Positions 21,729 through 33,592 of a DNA stretch of 64,000 nucleotides are shown here, piece by piece; positions within the stretch are counted from its first letter, which is position 1, and each line of letters opens with the position of its first letter. The notes under the pieces were generated by a model. That model had not been told where the DNA came from and did no database searches. It saw nothing but the letters and a program-made list of their open reading frames with translations. The translations under genes and the position numbers were made by a program. Origin of the DNA: Calliopum simillimum (lineage: Eukaryota; Arthropoda; Insecta; Diptera; Lauxaniidae); contig OX638368.1 in the NCBI GenBank assembly GCA_951812925.1, positions 73,938,422-74,002,421 on the forward strand, written 5' to 3'.

Positions 21729-23338
21729 TAGAGTGGTCCAAATTGTGCATGGAAAAACCAAGAGTGTTAAAAAGTCAAGGTGCGCGCGACTTTTCTGAAT
21801 CCTTGGATCCTGCTGATTACAAAAAGTGCTTTGGAACCAAAAAAAAATTGCGTTGAGATATTCCGCAACGAGCTTGAAGGTACTTTTTTAGGAATTTTTG
21901 AGTTTTTGAATACTTTTTTTAATTTAAACGCTATATCTTTTTAACCAGATAAGGTATTTGCAAATCTACATTAATTTATCTATCAAATGACTCCAACAAC
22001 TAAGCTATAAGCTTCACTTTACTTACTAAAAACCGTAAAATATAATCAAATTTGGCCAAAAAAAAAAACGTTGAGTTTAAAATTTTCTTGGTGAAACAGA
22101 AACAACAATAGTCATTTCCGATGTATGTGTTCATGAAAATTCTAAATCCGGTCTCAGAATTGCTCTATCTTACACGGTTTTAGAGATATTCTAACCTAAA
22201 GATGCAAAAAACACCGTTTTTGCTATTTTTGAAGCTGTTATATCACAACATGGTAATTTTCAGCCTGGTATGGAAGTTAAAAGTGACAGTCTTTTTCTTC
22301 AAAACCCAATTTAAATTATTTCGATATTTCTTTGTTCCTCCGAAATATCGTAAGCAGAAATAACAAAAAAAAACGTGTTTTTGCACTTTTTTAACTTTTT
22401 AGGTCAGGATAACTCAGAGGATAAAAAAGATATCGGTATAATTTAAATTGAATTTTAAAGAATCAGACTGGCACTTTAAACCACTATACCACATTTTGCG
22501 GTTGGAAGTAACCTTGACTTGTAATATCACTTTAAAAAGAGCAAAAACGGTGTCTCTTATACTTTTATGTAAAAATATCTCCTTAACCGTACAAGATACA
22601 GCAATTTTGAGACTGAACTTGGAATCAGCATCAACAAATACATCCGAAATGGCTATTTTAGTTTCTTTTTGATTTATTTATTTTTTTGGTTTCCTTAGAA
22701 GATCTATGAAAACTATCTGTTAACCTATTTTGCCAAAAATAACATGAAGTGGCAAGGTTTCTATATTGCGAAGAATGTTGTTTTACTCAGAAGATTAGGA
22801 ACTAATGAATTTATAAGAATCTTAATTCAATGCCTTGAAAACATGAAAATTAATTTTTTTTTAAGCCCAATTTAATTATACTTAATTGTTTTTAGTAAGT
22901 AAAAGTGTTACTAAAAGCTAAGTTGTTGAAATTATTTTATAGATAAATTAATGTTCAAAAATAAGAAAAAAATCGGTTCTTGAATGTGCAAACACCTCAA
23001 AAAATTAACAAACTTTGAAGTTTAAAGTGCCGATAAAAAAAATTGGGAAAGACTAGATTTATTATTATTGATGCAGAATTTGGCTCAAAATATTCTTACA
23101 AAAATGCAATTTAATTTTTGCAAATACCTTATCTGGTTAAAAATATATAGCGTTTAAATTAAAAAAAGTACTCAAAAACTCAAAAATTCCTAAAAAAGTA
23201 CCTTCAAGCTCGTTGCGGAATATCTAAACGCAATTTTTTTTGGTTCCAAAGCGCTTTTTGTAATCAGCAGGATCCAAGGATTCAGAAAAGTCGAGCGCAC
23301 CTTGACTTTTTAACACTTTCGGATTTTGGACCACTCTA
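21729..23338. mobile_element. hAT-type foldback, 8-bp TSD gcctacac
   Basis: Ends tagagtggtccaaa and tttggaccactcta are flanked by exact gcctacac at 21721-21728 and 23339-23346. Outer arms (21729-22080 and about 22990-23338) pair over ttaaaaagtcaaggtgcgc, atccttggatcctgctgatt and cgttgagatattccgcaac. Inner arms (about 22090-22670) carry the shared module (tcacacggttttagagatat / atatctccttaaccgtacaag). Non-coding, 1,610 bp, same end class (tagag) and TSD length as the 12418-15455 element. Confidence 0.82.
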
Positions 23339-23346
23339 GCCTACAC

Positions 23347-24060
23347 CTATAATTTGAACAATTTTCTTGTGATGTGACCGATTCCTTTTTATTTTGATTA
23401 GTTGAAATTAATTTTTATTGTTTTTCTATCATGCAGTGTTGCCGTATTCAAAAAAAAACTATTTTTCATGTTGTGACTTAACTTGAAATGATCTGTAAGG
23501 AGATCCGATCGTTATATGAAGAATTTGTTAAAAATGCAAATAAATAACATTTCGAAGAATGGGCTATTTGTTGCAATCGAGGAAATAAATAGCCAATCTG
23601 CAATGTTCGAATTTCACGCAAATTTTTATGATTTTCAGGATATTGCTTCAACCCCGTTTACATTTTCTAGATCGAACGAGTCAAAAAGTTAAAGTGTTAT
23701 TTTTTTTATTAACATATTTTATGATCTTGCAGATCAAGATCGGATAAAAACTGACAGCTCTTTGCCTTCCTATAAAGAACCAGACAAAAAGTTCTCTTAA
23801 GTCCCTTAAGATTAATTGATGTTAAGACGCTCCCTAAAAATTTTTTTTTTTCGAATACGGTGCGACTTAACTGCATGAGCGAAAAACAATAATTTTTTTT
23901 TTTATTAATCACGGTCAGTTTAATCAAAATAAAAATGAATTAGTCAAATCAGAATCCAAATTTTTAAAATTTGTAGATTTATGCAGTAGAAAATTAAAAT
24001 ATTAATCAAAATTTTAATTTTTGTAGCTTCACTTAATTGGTTATTACTCCGTTATTTATC
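23347..24060. other. No gene seen
   Basis: AT-rich DNA. Short open frames here have no family motif. Sequence near 24001-24060 leads into the next palindrome. Confidence 0.45.
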
Positions 24061-24074
24061 CGTTGGTTTTCTTC

Positions 24075-25150
24075 ATATATACCTTTTTATGGCATCCGAT
24101 TTAGCTATAAATTGGCATAAGTAATAGTTGCATAGTGGAAAAAATTGCTACCAAATATTTTTTAAAAATTTAAAAAAATGGCGGAGATATGGGACTTTGA
24201 AATTTTTAGGTTAGTTTTTTTTGAGAAGCTATAACTTCGGTTGCATTTATCCAATTTTCAAATTTATGGTGTTAAATGATTTGTCTTAAAAGAGGCTTTA
24301 AAGTAAAAACTAGCAAACATTTTTTTTTTTTTTTATATAGTTTACACTGAAAAAAAAAATTTAAATTGAGTTTCCCAAAATACGTCCTTTAATATTTTTT
24401 ATTTTTCTTGTAAAAAAAGCTACAAGTGTAACTTACCAGTCCTCCAAAAATTGGAGTGGGCCTCCCAGTGGTTCTCCAGAAAAACAATAAAATGTAGCTT
24501 TTGCCGCAATTTTTCAGTACAATTTTTTTGAATTTGAAATTTTTAATTAAACGTTAATTTGAATTTGAAAAAAGTGCGTTGGTACTTATATTAGTACTAT
24601 ACAAGCAAAAAAACAGTCAATAAACTATTTTCAGCATTTGAAAATTTTTTTTAAAAAAAATTTTAAAAATTAAAAAAATTTACTGAAAAATTGGGGAAGA
24701 TGCTACATTTTATTGTTTTTCTAGAGAACCACTGGCAGGCCCACTCCAATTTTTGGAGGACTGGTAAGTTACACTTGTAGCTTTTTTTACAAGAAAAATA
24801 AAAAATATTAAAAAGGACATATGTTGGGAAACTCAATTTAAATTTTTTTTTTCAGTGTACACTATATAAAAAAAAAAAAAAAATGTTTGCTGGTTTTTAT
24901 TTTAAAGCCTGTTTTAAGACAAATCATTTAACACCATAAAATTGAAAATTGGATAAATGCAACCGAAGTTATAGCTTCTCAAAAAAAAACTAACCTAAAA
25001 ATTTCAAAGTCCCATATCTCCGCCATTTTTTTAAATTTTGAAAAAATATTTGGTAGTAATTTTTTTCACTATACAGCTATTGCTTATGCCAATTTATAGC
25101 CAAATCGGATGCCATGAGCAAATTTCTTGATCGCTTACACATGGTTTGTA
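24075..25150. mobile_element. Large near-perfect palindrome (foldback)
   Basis: Arms of about 500 bp mirror each other around 24610: atggcatccgatttagctat / agccaaatcggatgccat, catagtggaaaaaattgct, gatatgggactttgaaattt / aaatttcaaagtcccatatc, cttaccagtcctccaaaaat / atttttggaggactggtaag. The central part holds gtggttctccagaaaaaca in both directions. Related to the 19764-20190 MITE through the shared outer half. Non-coding; target duplication not resolved. Confidence 0.7.
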
Positions 25151-25329
25151 CCATCTTCTAAAATGTGAGATTTATTGTTCCAAACAAGAAGAATTTTTAA
25201 TTAATTTTTTTCTATTTTTGCGTGTTTATTTTATTGAGTGAATTTTCGATTTTTATTTTGACCATAAAAAAATATACTTTTCTCATATGCCTATTTGACC
25301 ACTAAAACCACTACACGGCGAACCTTAAC

Positions 25330-26130
25330 CAAAATCCTAGCTGATTCCATTTAGGAGATTTTGAATTTTTAACCTTTTTTTAAAAAACAATCGGTTTTTT
25401 CGTATTTAAGAAAAACACAAACAAACATCAGAAACACTAATAGTCATTACATAAAAGTTTAAAGGACACAATTTTTTCCTATTTTCGAAGTTATGTAACA
25501 AGACAAGGTAATTTTAAGCCGAAAAATCTGGTATGACAACTACTAGCCCTATCTTTTTTCTTCAAAACTCAATCGGACCGATATCGATATCTTTTTTTTG
25601 TCGGAGATATCTTAACCTAAAAAGCTAAAAAAGTGCAAAAACACGATTTTTGGCTAAATTGAATGTTATATGCAGGACACACATAATTTGTCTGGGAATT
25701 TCTATCACCAGAATCATTTGTTACTCTTTTAGCTTCAAATTGAGCTATCAAATGGTTATCTTGAATATTTCTCTGCATAGTTATGATAATTTTAAAAACA
25801 CACCATGAAACTCAAAGTGCAAAATCTCGGTTTTTGGCAATATTTGAGGTTGTATACAGTACGGACGAAATTCGTCTGCTCTTTTTTACTAACCGATATT
25901 ATTCTTTATCTTCAAAATGAGGTACGAAGTAGTCTCCTATGATTGTTTTCTACAAAGTTATGACCATTTAAAAATTACCTTTGGAGTGCAAACTTACAGG
26001 ACACAGTGGGCTAGAATTTTTTAAAATCGGCAAAATAATGGAAAGGCAATTTTTAAGTTTTCGGGCCTACTGATTTTCAATTTCATAAAACTTTGGAGAA
26101 AAAAATTTATGCCCGAAAGTAAAAATTCAA
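25330..26130. repeat. Left arm of a very wide inverted repeat
   Basis: Begins accaaaatcctagctgattcc and is the reverse complement of 38340-39175 (ggaatcagctaggatttttt near its outer end). Matching internal blocks include gaagttatgtaacaagacaag, ttaagccgaaaaatctggta, cgatatcgatatctttttttt and ggctagaattttttaaaatc. It contains the shared module (ggagatatcttaacctaaaa). The 12.2 kb between the arms holds a BEL/Pao element, a satellite and a gypsy element, all apparently inserted later. Confidence 0.65.
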
Positions 26131-26206
26131 TTTATGTATTTTTCTGCTTGGTTTATTTTTATATATAGATTTTTCTGGTTTTTGCCTCAAATCCTACAAA
26201 TCATGG

Positions 26207-26519
26207 TGTTAGATATTTACGCAGGTTCTTTTAGCAAAAATGGACTGTCACGCAGTCATATGAATTTCAACACCGATTGTTTTATTTCCAATTATCCAAT
26301 AATCCAATTAAGAACTAACAAAATAAATGTGTATTCAGTGGAAAAACTAACAAAAAATATAACGGTTAAAAAATTAAGCAAAAACAGAGTTTTTTAATAT
26401 TAACAAAAAATTTTAACATAAAGGATAGAAACATGAAAAGTGTTGTCCCTTTGTTAACCGGGCACGGCAAACCGGGTAAAAAATAAAGTAAATGAAATTA
26501 TAAGATCGAAGATCGAACA
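26207..26519 (-). repeat. BEL/Pao 3' LTR (left copy)
   Basis: The 313-bp direct repeat pairs with 31933-32244. On the element's own strand it runs TGTTCGATCTTCGATC to ATATCTAACA, so it has TG...CA ends. The pair differs by several substitutions and indels (for example ttagcaaaaacgtgtctgct present only in the other copy), so the element is not recent. The flank catgg here compares with caagg beyond the other LTR, a 5-bp duplication with one change. Confidence 0.85.
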
Positions 26520-26619
26520 TTCTGCGCCACCGATGATGTTTCCGATAGAGGACATCATCCTAATCAATCTTATGAAATCTGGCTTAAAACGAAAGATACA
26601 AAGGTAAAATGCAATGATA

Positions 26620-27441
26620 TTAATGTGTCTGGTGTTCTTTCCAACTTTCCTGGATAGGTAAAGGGCACAATTTGATTACAGGTCTTTTGATGGTTCCATT
26701 TATAGTTTTTAATGTTACGACCCTTACGTGACCGTCGGATCCGGGATGAGTTTCAACGATGCGTCCAAGAGGCCAGCTTTGACAGGGAAGCCTTTCATCC
26801 TTAATGAGCACAATATTGTTTACCTTGGGATTGATTTTAGAATTGAGCCATTTTGGTCACTTTTGTAAACGAGATAAATATTCCGTACTCCATCGACGCC
26901 AAAACTGTTGAACTAAAAACTGGCAGTTTTTCCATCCATCCAGAAGGCTGAATTTGTCTAGTTCTGGTTCAGGAGGGGCGAGCATTGCATCACCAATTAA
27001 AAAATATCCGGGCGTTAGGACCATTAGATCTTGTACACCATTAGACAGTGGGCATAGAGGACGCGAATTTAAACACGCCTCAATTTGTGTTAACACTGTG
27101 CTAAGCTCTTCAAATGACAGCTTTCGGTCTCCAATTGAACGTTTCAAGTGATGCTTCATGGACTTTACTCGCGCTTCCCACAACCCTCCAAAGTGGGGCG
27201 ATGAAGGGGGAATAAAGTGCCACTGAATACTATGTTCGGTGAGAAAAGGAGCAATTTCAGAGTTTATATATGTTCGATAAGCTCTTTTATCAGCACGTAA
27301 TTTTTGATTAGCACCTATAAAATTAGTGCCGCAGTCACTAAACAAATCTTTACAGAGTCCTCTTCTTCCGATAAAACGATGCAGAGCGCCTATAAATGCG
27401 TTGGCAGTTCCAGATAAAACGTCGACAATAGGCAACCACAC
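26620..27441 (-). pseudogene. BEL/Pao integrase, N-terminally deleted
   Basis: The frame read from 27441 contains DVLSGTANAFIGALHRFIG, then the second catalytic Asp in FSDCGTNFIGA (residue 36) and the Glu in FGGLWEARVKSMKHHL (residue 89), followed by CLNSRPLCPLS and LTPGYFLIGDA. The tail, in another frame (26811-26620), is the usual BEL C-terminal domain: LIKDERLPCQSWPLGRIVE, HPGSDGHVRVVTLKT. The HHCC zinc region and the first catalytic Asp are missing: near 27430 the sequence passes straight from the tether (LIRVVAYCRRFIWNC) into the core. A frameshift near 26860 separates the tail. Not functional. Confidence 0.82.
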
Positions 27442-28590
27442 GTATTAAGCGCGTCATAGATGAATAGCTATTTATGTCGATAGCCATTTGTTGTGTTTCA
27501 ATTCTGACCGTGTTTACAATGATAGATCTCATTTCTTCTTGAAGAGATGGTGGAAACTCACTTTCAGATTGCGATATCGGCCATTGAGATCTGGGCAACT
27601 GTAACCATTCTGGTCCATGCCACCAAAGTTTATTTTGGACAAGCTTTGATGGTCGCATTCCTCTGCTGGAGCAATCGGCTGGGTTTTTTGCGGATATAAC
27701 ATGAGACCATTGAGAAGGTTTAGATACTTCTAAAATTTTGTTGATTCGATTAGCGATAAAAAGTTTCCATCGATGCACATCTCCACGAATCCATCCTAAA
27801 GCTATCATCGAGTCCGTCCAAAAAATATATTATCATTACTAAAATTCATTTTCAAATGCTGTTTCATAAATTTAATTCAGCGCGAGGTATAGTGAGCGTA
27901 GGCTTTAGTGGGGTGACCTTACATTTCGCCATCAACAATGTAGAGTGATAGTTTCCATTCTCATCACAAACTCGAAGATATGCTGCTGCGGAGTAGGCAT
28001 ACTTTGAAGCATCACAAAAAAAATGAATTTCATTAGATGTGGTCGTATCGCTCATATTCAACCAACGCGAAAATCTTATGTCGTGAATAGAAGGTAATTC
28101 ATCGATAAAATGCTTCCATGACCTTTGGATTTCTTCAGGTATAGGGCTGTTCCAATCAAGTTGTAATGACCATAACCTTTGCATGATTATTTTAGCAGAT
28201 ATAATTGCTGGATTAAGCCATCCAAGTGGATCAAATAATCGTGCAATTGTTGACAATATTTTACGTTTGTTATAAACATCAGATAAAATTTCAAAGTTTA
28301 TTTTATAGGTGAATACATCTTCATTAGGTTCCCAATAAAGACCCAAAATTTTTATTCCATCGCCGACATTAAGCTGCAACACATCATTCACTTGTCTGTA
28401 TTCAACGGGTATATCTTTTAAAAGCGCAGGGTGTGAACTAGCCCATTTTCGAAGCTCAAAAGTGCCACTTTTTAACATGTTGATAATATGTTCCTGTCGC
28501 TTCAATGCTTCCTGAATCGAATCACCTCCAGATAAAATGTCGTCTACATACATTTGGTATTTGATTACATCTACAGCTAAAAAAACAGGT
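27350..28590 (-). pseudogene. BEL/Pao RT C-terminal part, RNase H and tether
   Basis: From 28590 leftwards: VDVIKYQMYVDDILSGGDSI holds the YVDD active-site box, followed by FELRKWASSHPALL, ILGLYWEPNEDVF and ILSTIARLFDPLGWLNPAII, all standard for BEL RT. RNase H follows with HFFCDASKYAYSAAAYL and LTIPRAELNL. A frameshift and small loss near 27808-27864 leads to MIALGWIRGD and ISAKNPADCSSRGM, the end of the RNase H-like part, then WWHGPEWLQ. The upstream half of the RT palm is absent; its place is taken by foreign DNA starting near 28595. Confidence 0.85.
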
Positions 28591-28596
28591 GCATCA

Positions 28597-29431
28597 AAAA
28601 TCACTGTCCAAAGGGTTATTTCGAATTATGGAAAGTGTCAACTTATTACGCGGAAAAAAAGTTTAGGTAGAAAAGCCAGTATAGACCCACAATTTGTGAA
28701 AAAAGTGAAGCGCCTTTTTAATCAGAATCCCAACACTTCAGAACGAGATATGGCTGCCGGAGCAGGAACCTCAAAATTTTCTATAAACAGAATAAAGAAA
28801 AAACAGAGCAAATATAAAGAGAAGAAAATTACAAAATTTCCCAAGCAGTATATGGTTTGGCAGGCCATATGCACCTGCGGTCTGAGGAGCATTTTTTTTT
28901 TGTAATTCTGGGCACAATTAACTCAAAAATGTATATTGATGAATGCTCTGAAAAACGTTTTTTGCCATTTATTCGTCAGCACGGAGGTACTGTAATGTTC
29001 TGGCTTGATTTAGCAACCTCTCACTACTCTAGAGCCACCATAAAATGGTACAAAAGCAATAATGTAAATTTTGTTCCCAAAAATGCGAATCCACCTAACT
29101 GCCCACAGCTTCGACTTATTGAGAGATATTGGGCTCTAATGAAATCAGATCTTTAGAAGAGTAAAAGCACTGCAAAAAATTTAAAAGATTTCAAAAATAA
29201 GTGGCGAAGGTCGTACGGTACTGTCGACGAAACAACTGTACAATACTTAATGAAGGGTCTTAAGAAAAAAGTAAAATATTTTTATATAAAATAAATATTT
29301 GTTAATAGTGCAAGGTTATTTATGTTTGTTATACTACTCACTAATAAATAAAAAAACTAAATTTAAAAAAAATTCATTACGTATTTTTTTGTTAATGAAA
29401 AACAAAGTGACAAATTTTTCCGGGCAGTCCT
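28597..29431 (+). pseudogene. IS630/Tc1-mariner transposase fragment inside BEL
   Basis: Plus-strand coding, opposite to the host element. Pieces in order: ITVQRVISNYGKCQLITRKK (helix-turn-helix), KASIDPQFVKKVKRLFNQNP, KFPKQYMVWQAICTCG, then after a frameshift near 28900 TVMFWLDLATSHYSRATIKW with a candidate catalytic Asp, and CPQLRLIERYWALMKSDL with a candidate Glu, ending in KWRRSYGTVDETTVQYLMKG. The right boundary is near 29431 (complement aaggactgcccggaaaaatt). The left end is truncated inside the coding region, so insertion was accompanied by a deletion that removed both its own 5' end and part of the BEL RT. A stop at 29153 also breaks it. Confidence 0.78.
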
Positions 29432-29433
29432 TA

Positions 29434-29951
29434 GTTTTAGCCGATGCATCGAAAACGACTCTCACTTTGGTGGTGGACGAAGACTCTTTTACAATAGGAT
29501 GATGCGGTAGGTAACAGCAGGTAGAAAAATAATTATTCTCCTTTAATTTCCGTTGACTTTGTGATTCTGATACAACGACAGGCTTCATTTGTCCTAGCCG
29601 TAAATAATCATCTATGATTTTCTTGTAGACTTCTTTTAAATGGAGATCCCGTGATAGTCGGTTTTCAAGATGCATAAATCGTTTCAAGGCCATATGCCGT
29701 GAAGTACCGATAACGCGGGAAGCATCAACTTCTGATAATAAGGGCAACCTGACAAGGTATTTACCAGTAGGTTGAACAGTGTCAGAGTAAAATTGTTCAC
29801 ACCATTGATCTTCAGATGAAATACATTTTATGTTTGCAACCTCCTCCAACTCCCAAAATTTTTTCATGAAATTATCAAATTCAATGTGATTATGCAGAGA
29901 TGAAATAGTGATAGATGGAGTTTTGGGGCTGCACACCTTACCGGATATGTT
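29434..29951 (-). pseudogene. BEL/Pao RT N-terminal part
   Basis: Contains FWELEEVANI, then YLVRLPLLSEVDASRVIGTS, MALKRFMHLENRLSRD, YLRLGQMKPV and CCYLPHHPIVKESSSTTKVR ending RVVFDASAKT, the start of the RT fingers/palm in BEL elements. It breaks off exactly where LNDLL-type sequence should follow, at the junction with the IS630-type fragment. It is in frame with the protease segment to the right, separated by a TAA at 29952-29954 in the expected FGW-like position. Confidence 0.82.
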
Positions 29952-29954
29952 TTA

Positions 29955-30815
29955 ACCAAAGCTAGTTTTTTGTGCTATAGGAGCGTCATAGATATCGCTT
30001 CCAAGCAAAATATCAACATGCTGCGGTTCGTGATAGCATGGATCCGCAAGATCCAATCCCTTCAAATGCACCCATGCTGTTGTAATTATTCGTTTCGCAG
30101 GCATAATGTTGCTAACCTTTGGCAACACATAAGCTACAATTCTATATTCCACAGATGGATTTCGCCATGATCGTACTGTTAAAGTTACACAGGTACGCGC
30201 CTCAGCAACCATTGCGTCTGATAAACCCTTGATATTGATATGAGCCCGCTGTCGTGGGAGTCGTAATACCTGTGCCGAGCGTTCCGTGATAAATGATGCC
30301 TGGGACCCTTGGTCCAAGAATGCTCTAAACCTTAACGGTTGCCCTTCAAAAGTATCAATTGTTACGATAGCAGTAGGCAGTACAACTTCATAGTTGATAA
30401 TTGATTCTGTACATTTGTTATTATCATGTCCACTTTCAGCAGATGATGTACCAGTAGCAATTGCGATATTCATTGATGCTTTGGACACAGACTCAGAAAT
30501 CTCTTCCCTATGGACAAGCGTGTGATGCTTGCCACCACACTTCACACAAGTACGCTTACTAGCACACTTAGATGACACGTGATTGTACCCCAAGCAGTTG
30601 AAGCAAAACTTTAGTTTTTCAGCAAGTTCCCTTCTTTCAGATGCATTAAACCCAATAAAGATAGGACAATCACGTACAGGATGCTCTCCCTTTTCACAAA
30701 CCTTACAGTTGATAACCTTTTTTGTTACGTGCAATGATTGAATGTCTCTTTTGACAGCAACATCACTCTTTCGACGATTTCCTGACGAAACATGTTGCGA
30801 CTTTGATAACACTGG
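29955..30815 (-). pseudogene. BEL/Pao zinc knuckles and aspartic protease
   Basis: Three Cys/His knuckles: CKVCEKGEHPVRDCP (from residue 36), CFNCLGYNHVSSKC (from residue 70) and CVKCGGKHHTLVH. The protease active site is FLDQGSQASFI with Asp 167, followed by LRLPRQRAHINIKGLSD and HVDILLGSDIY near the end; the DQG form is normal for BEL. The 286-residue stretch is otherwise open. A single TAG separates it in frame from the preceding gag part, and a TAA from the RT part. Confidence 0.85.
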
Positions 30816-31722
30816 CTAATTTGTAATAGATGACGTAATCATCATTTGATATTGTTCATCGAGCACCGCACACAGTTCTTCAAATAGAGGAATTTTTTTC
30901 CTTTTGCTCATAGCTCGATCCCATTCGTGATGAAGTGACGCGGGCAGTTTCTTTAACAAATAGTACACCAAAACCTGATCTTGTTCACTTAGATTAACCC
31001 CCAGCTTCTGAATCGAATTTAGGCACGAACGGCATGATTGTGTAAAATGCCGCAGGCTAGTTGGATCACCTCGAATGACAGCAGGTTGTTGATCAAAATC
31101 ATCCATGTAATGGGAAAACAGTATTCGGTTGTTATCATACAAATCCGTTAACATTTTCCACGCTCCTTCCTAATTTTTTCCGAGCAGAGTAATATGTTGA
31201 ATGTCCTTTGCTGCTTCATCCGACAGAGCACCCTTCAAGTAATGAAAACGTTGAAAATTGTTCAATGTTTAAATGTTGGCCACTCGATATAATTTCCGTT
31301 GAAAGTGGGTAATTTAATTTCTGCTAAAGGCACTTCTTGATCGGAATGGGATGCTACACGTGGTTCGTTAGCGTTGCCATTAACGGCGGGTGTTGACCGA
31401 TAAGTAGAAGTATATGCATCTTTAATAAATGCCATAGCCTCAATATATGCTTCTTCAAATTTATCGTTTATTTCAGCGTCGATATAGTTTTCAGTTACAT
31501 GCTTATTTGGAGGCATACGCATAATTACTCGATGTGTCTCACGAAATTCGGCGCGGAAAGATGCCAAACTTTCTAAACGACCTTGAAAAAGGAATCCGTC
31601 TTACGTGTTGCAGAATCTTTCTTAAAATTTCGTAGTGCCTTTTTAACCGAAGATACCAATGCTAATTGTTCGGAAACATAATCTGTAGGTAATGACGTGT
31701 CGTCACCTTCCTCATCCGACAT
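30816..31722 (-). pseudogene. BEL/Pao gag, frameshifted
   Basis: The start Met is placed at 31722 (MSDEEGDDTSLPTDYVSEQL), the first Met after the leader, and the reading continues VSSVKKALRNFKKDSATRKT. A frameshift near 31575 moves to ASFRAEFRETHRVIMRMPPN and EIKLPTFNGNYIEWPTF, a motif typical of Pao gag. A further shift near 31262 leads through YLKGALSDEAAKDI to LTDLYDNNRILFSHYMDDF, then QSCRSCLNSIQKLGVNLSEQ and LPASLHHEWDRAM. About 300 residues in all, the usual capsid-like layout for the family. Confidence 0.78.
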
Positions 31723-31932
31723 TTTACCACCAGACACAAATAATATTCAAAGCACTTACCTTTGTAAACTCGCTTTCCAGTTGAGGTTATGTCAACACGC
31801 CACCCGTCAGCCTTCAGGTGCAAGCCAGGCTTTAGGTTATGATTGATGCACCACACAATTTGTCTTTATACTGCAGGAACAAAAATTGTTGAATTCCAAT
31901 AACAGCGCACAGTCCTCACAGGAGGCACCAAA

Positions 31933-32244
31933 TGTTAGATATTTACGCAGGTTCTTTTAGCAAAAACGGACTGTCACGCAGTCATATGAATTTCAACACC
32001 GATTGTTTTATTTCTTAGCAAAAACGTGTCTGCTCTTTATTAAATCCAATTAAGAAGTAACAAAATGTGTATTCAGTGGAAAAACTAACAGAAAATATAA
32101 CGGTTAAAACAGAGTTTTTTAATATTAACAAAAAATTATAACATAAAGAATAGAAAAATGAAAAGTGTTGTCCCTTTGTTAACCGGGCACGACAAACCGG
32201 GTAAAAAATAAAGTAAATGAAATTATAAGATCGAAGATCGAACA
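31933..32244 (-). repeat. BEL/Pao 5' LTR (right copy)
   Basis: Direct repeat partner of 26207-26519, 312 bp. The last bases on the plus strand are gatcgaaca, then caagg. It provides the promoter of the element in its original form; promoter elements are not confidently visible. Confidence 0.85.
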
Positions 32245-32249
32245 CAAGG

Positions 32250-32740
32250 ACTTAAAAAATAATATAGAGGAACGAAAGTAGCTATTTGCATATCTAGAAC
32301 CTTAAATTATTGATTAAAATTTATGTTAAAATGCATTAATTGAAAACAGTTTTTTAATCCACATCGCATAAGATGTACGTACGCAAAATTGTTGGGGACG
32401 GGAACTACTTTATATTGATCTTGATTGATTCTTTGTTCTTTATCTGCAATACGCAAAAGCCAGCGATCTCCAGGGTACATAACTATTTTTGTCTTTTCTT
32501 TAAGGTTATAAGATTTTCACACTTAAATGGATCGCACCAATTTGAGATCCATTTTTACATACATTATTAAGAATTATAATCAATATTTTTTTATAAATGC
32601 CATCTACTTACCTTTTTAATTATTGTCATGTACGCCGTACAGTGCCTTGTTTCATACAATTTACGCGTGAAAAATTCAAAACGCATTTTTTAGTATGCAG
32701 AACTGTTAAAATTAGTCCATTGACCTCACGAAACAGATTG
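32250..32740. other. No gene seen
   Basis: AT-rich DNA between the BEL element and the 140-bp satellite. No transposon ends or coding motifs recognised. Confidence 0.45.
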
Positions 32741-33327
32741 AAGTGATTTTGGCGGGGTGTGGGGGTTGCCCCATACAAAAGAAATGAACAAAACAAAAGA
32801 AATGCAAAAACTGGAGGAAATTGAACAAAGGGGCGCTGCACCCCCATACAAAAAACACCTCAATAGCTATATCTCTGCACTTAGAGCAGTTATTGTTACA
32901 AAATTTTGTATATAAGAGTATACTATGTTCACAAAATGCCTCACGGAAATTGGGGGAAATTGAACAAGGTGGCGTTGCACCCCCCATACAAAAAACACAT
33001 AATTTGCTATATCTTTACACTTGTAGCAGTTACCATTAGAAATCTGTGTATACAGGAGTATACTACGTTCATCAAACGTATTGCGAAAATTGGAGGAATT
33101 TGACCAAGGGGGCGTTGCAGCCCCCATACAAAAAAATATATCAATTGCTATACCTTTGCACCTCTGGAGTTATTACTACAAACCTTTATATTGAGAACTT
33201 GTATTTTATTTACAAAATACTATACGAATAGACAGGATTTAAAATATGAGGGCTTTGCAACCCCGCACAAAAATACTTAAAATACTCTATTTATGTACCT
33301 TTATCATTATAAAATTGGGTACATGGA

Positions 33328-33546
33328 TGTGGAATTGTGCAAACACTGTACTCCCAAAGTACTTGCTGTATTATGTTTTAAGTATTTATTATTGTCAATA
33401 GGAAGCCTTTACTTTATTCAAATGATTTTTTCATTCGTCTAGAAAATACAGATTGAATCGTTTCATAGTTTTTCAAGTCACTTAATTTTTATATTTTATT
33501 GGAAATAAAATCAATTTTAATACTACAATCAATTTCATTTCCTACA
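33328..33546 (+). repeat. gypsy 5' LTR
   Basis: Starts tgtggaattgtgcaaacact and ends cctaca. Contains a poly-A-signal-like aataaa near 33503. Nearly identical to the 3' copy. Confidence 0.92.
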
Positions 33547-33592
33547 ATTGGGGGCTCAACACGTTCAAGAGCCAAGAAAATAATTTTAAAAG

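Larger units (their letters stand above)
26207..32244 (-). mobile_element. BEL/Pao LTR retrotransposon, decayed
   Basis: Two LTRs of about 312 bp bound an internal region with gag, protease, reverse transcriptase/RNase H and integrase in the BEL order, all on the minus strand. The sequence after the 5' LTR (on its strand, tttggtgcctcctgtgagga) is the likely primer-binding region; the tRNA is not identified. Lesions: in-frame stops, frameshifts in gag, loss of the middle of RT with an IS630-type transposon fragment in its place, and loss of the integrase N-terminus. It is inserted between the arms of the wide inverted repeat. Confidence 0.88.
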
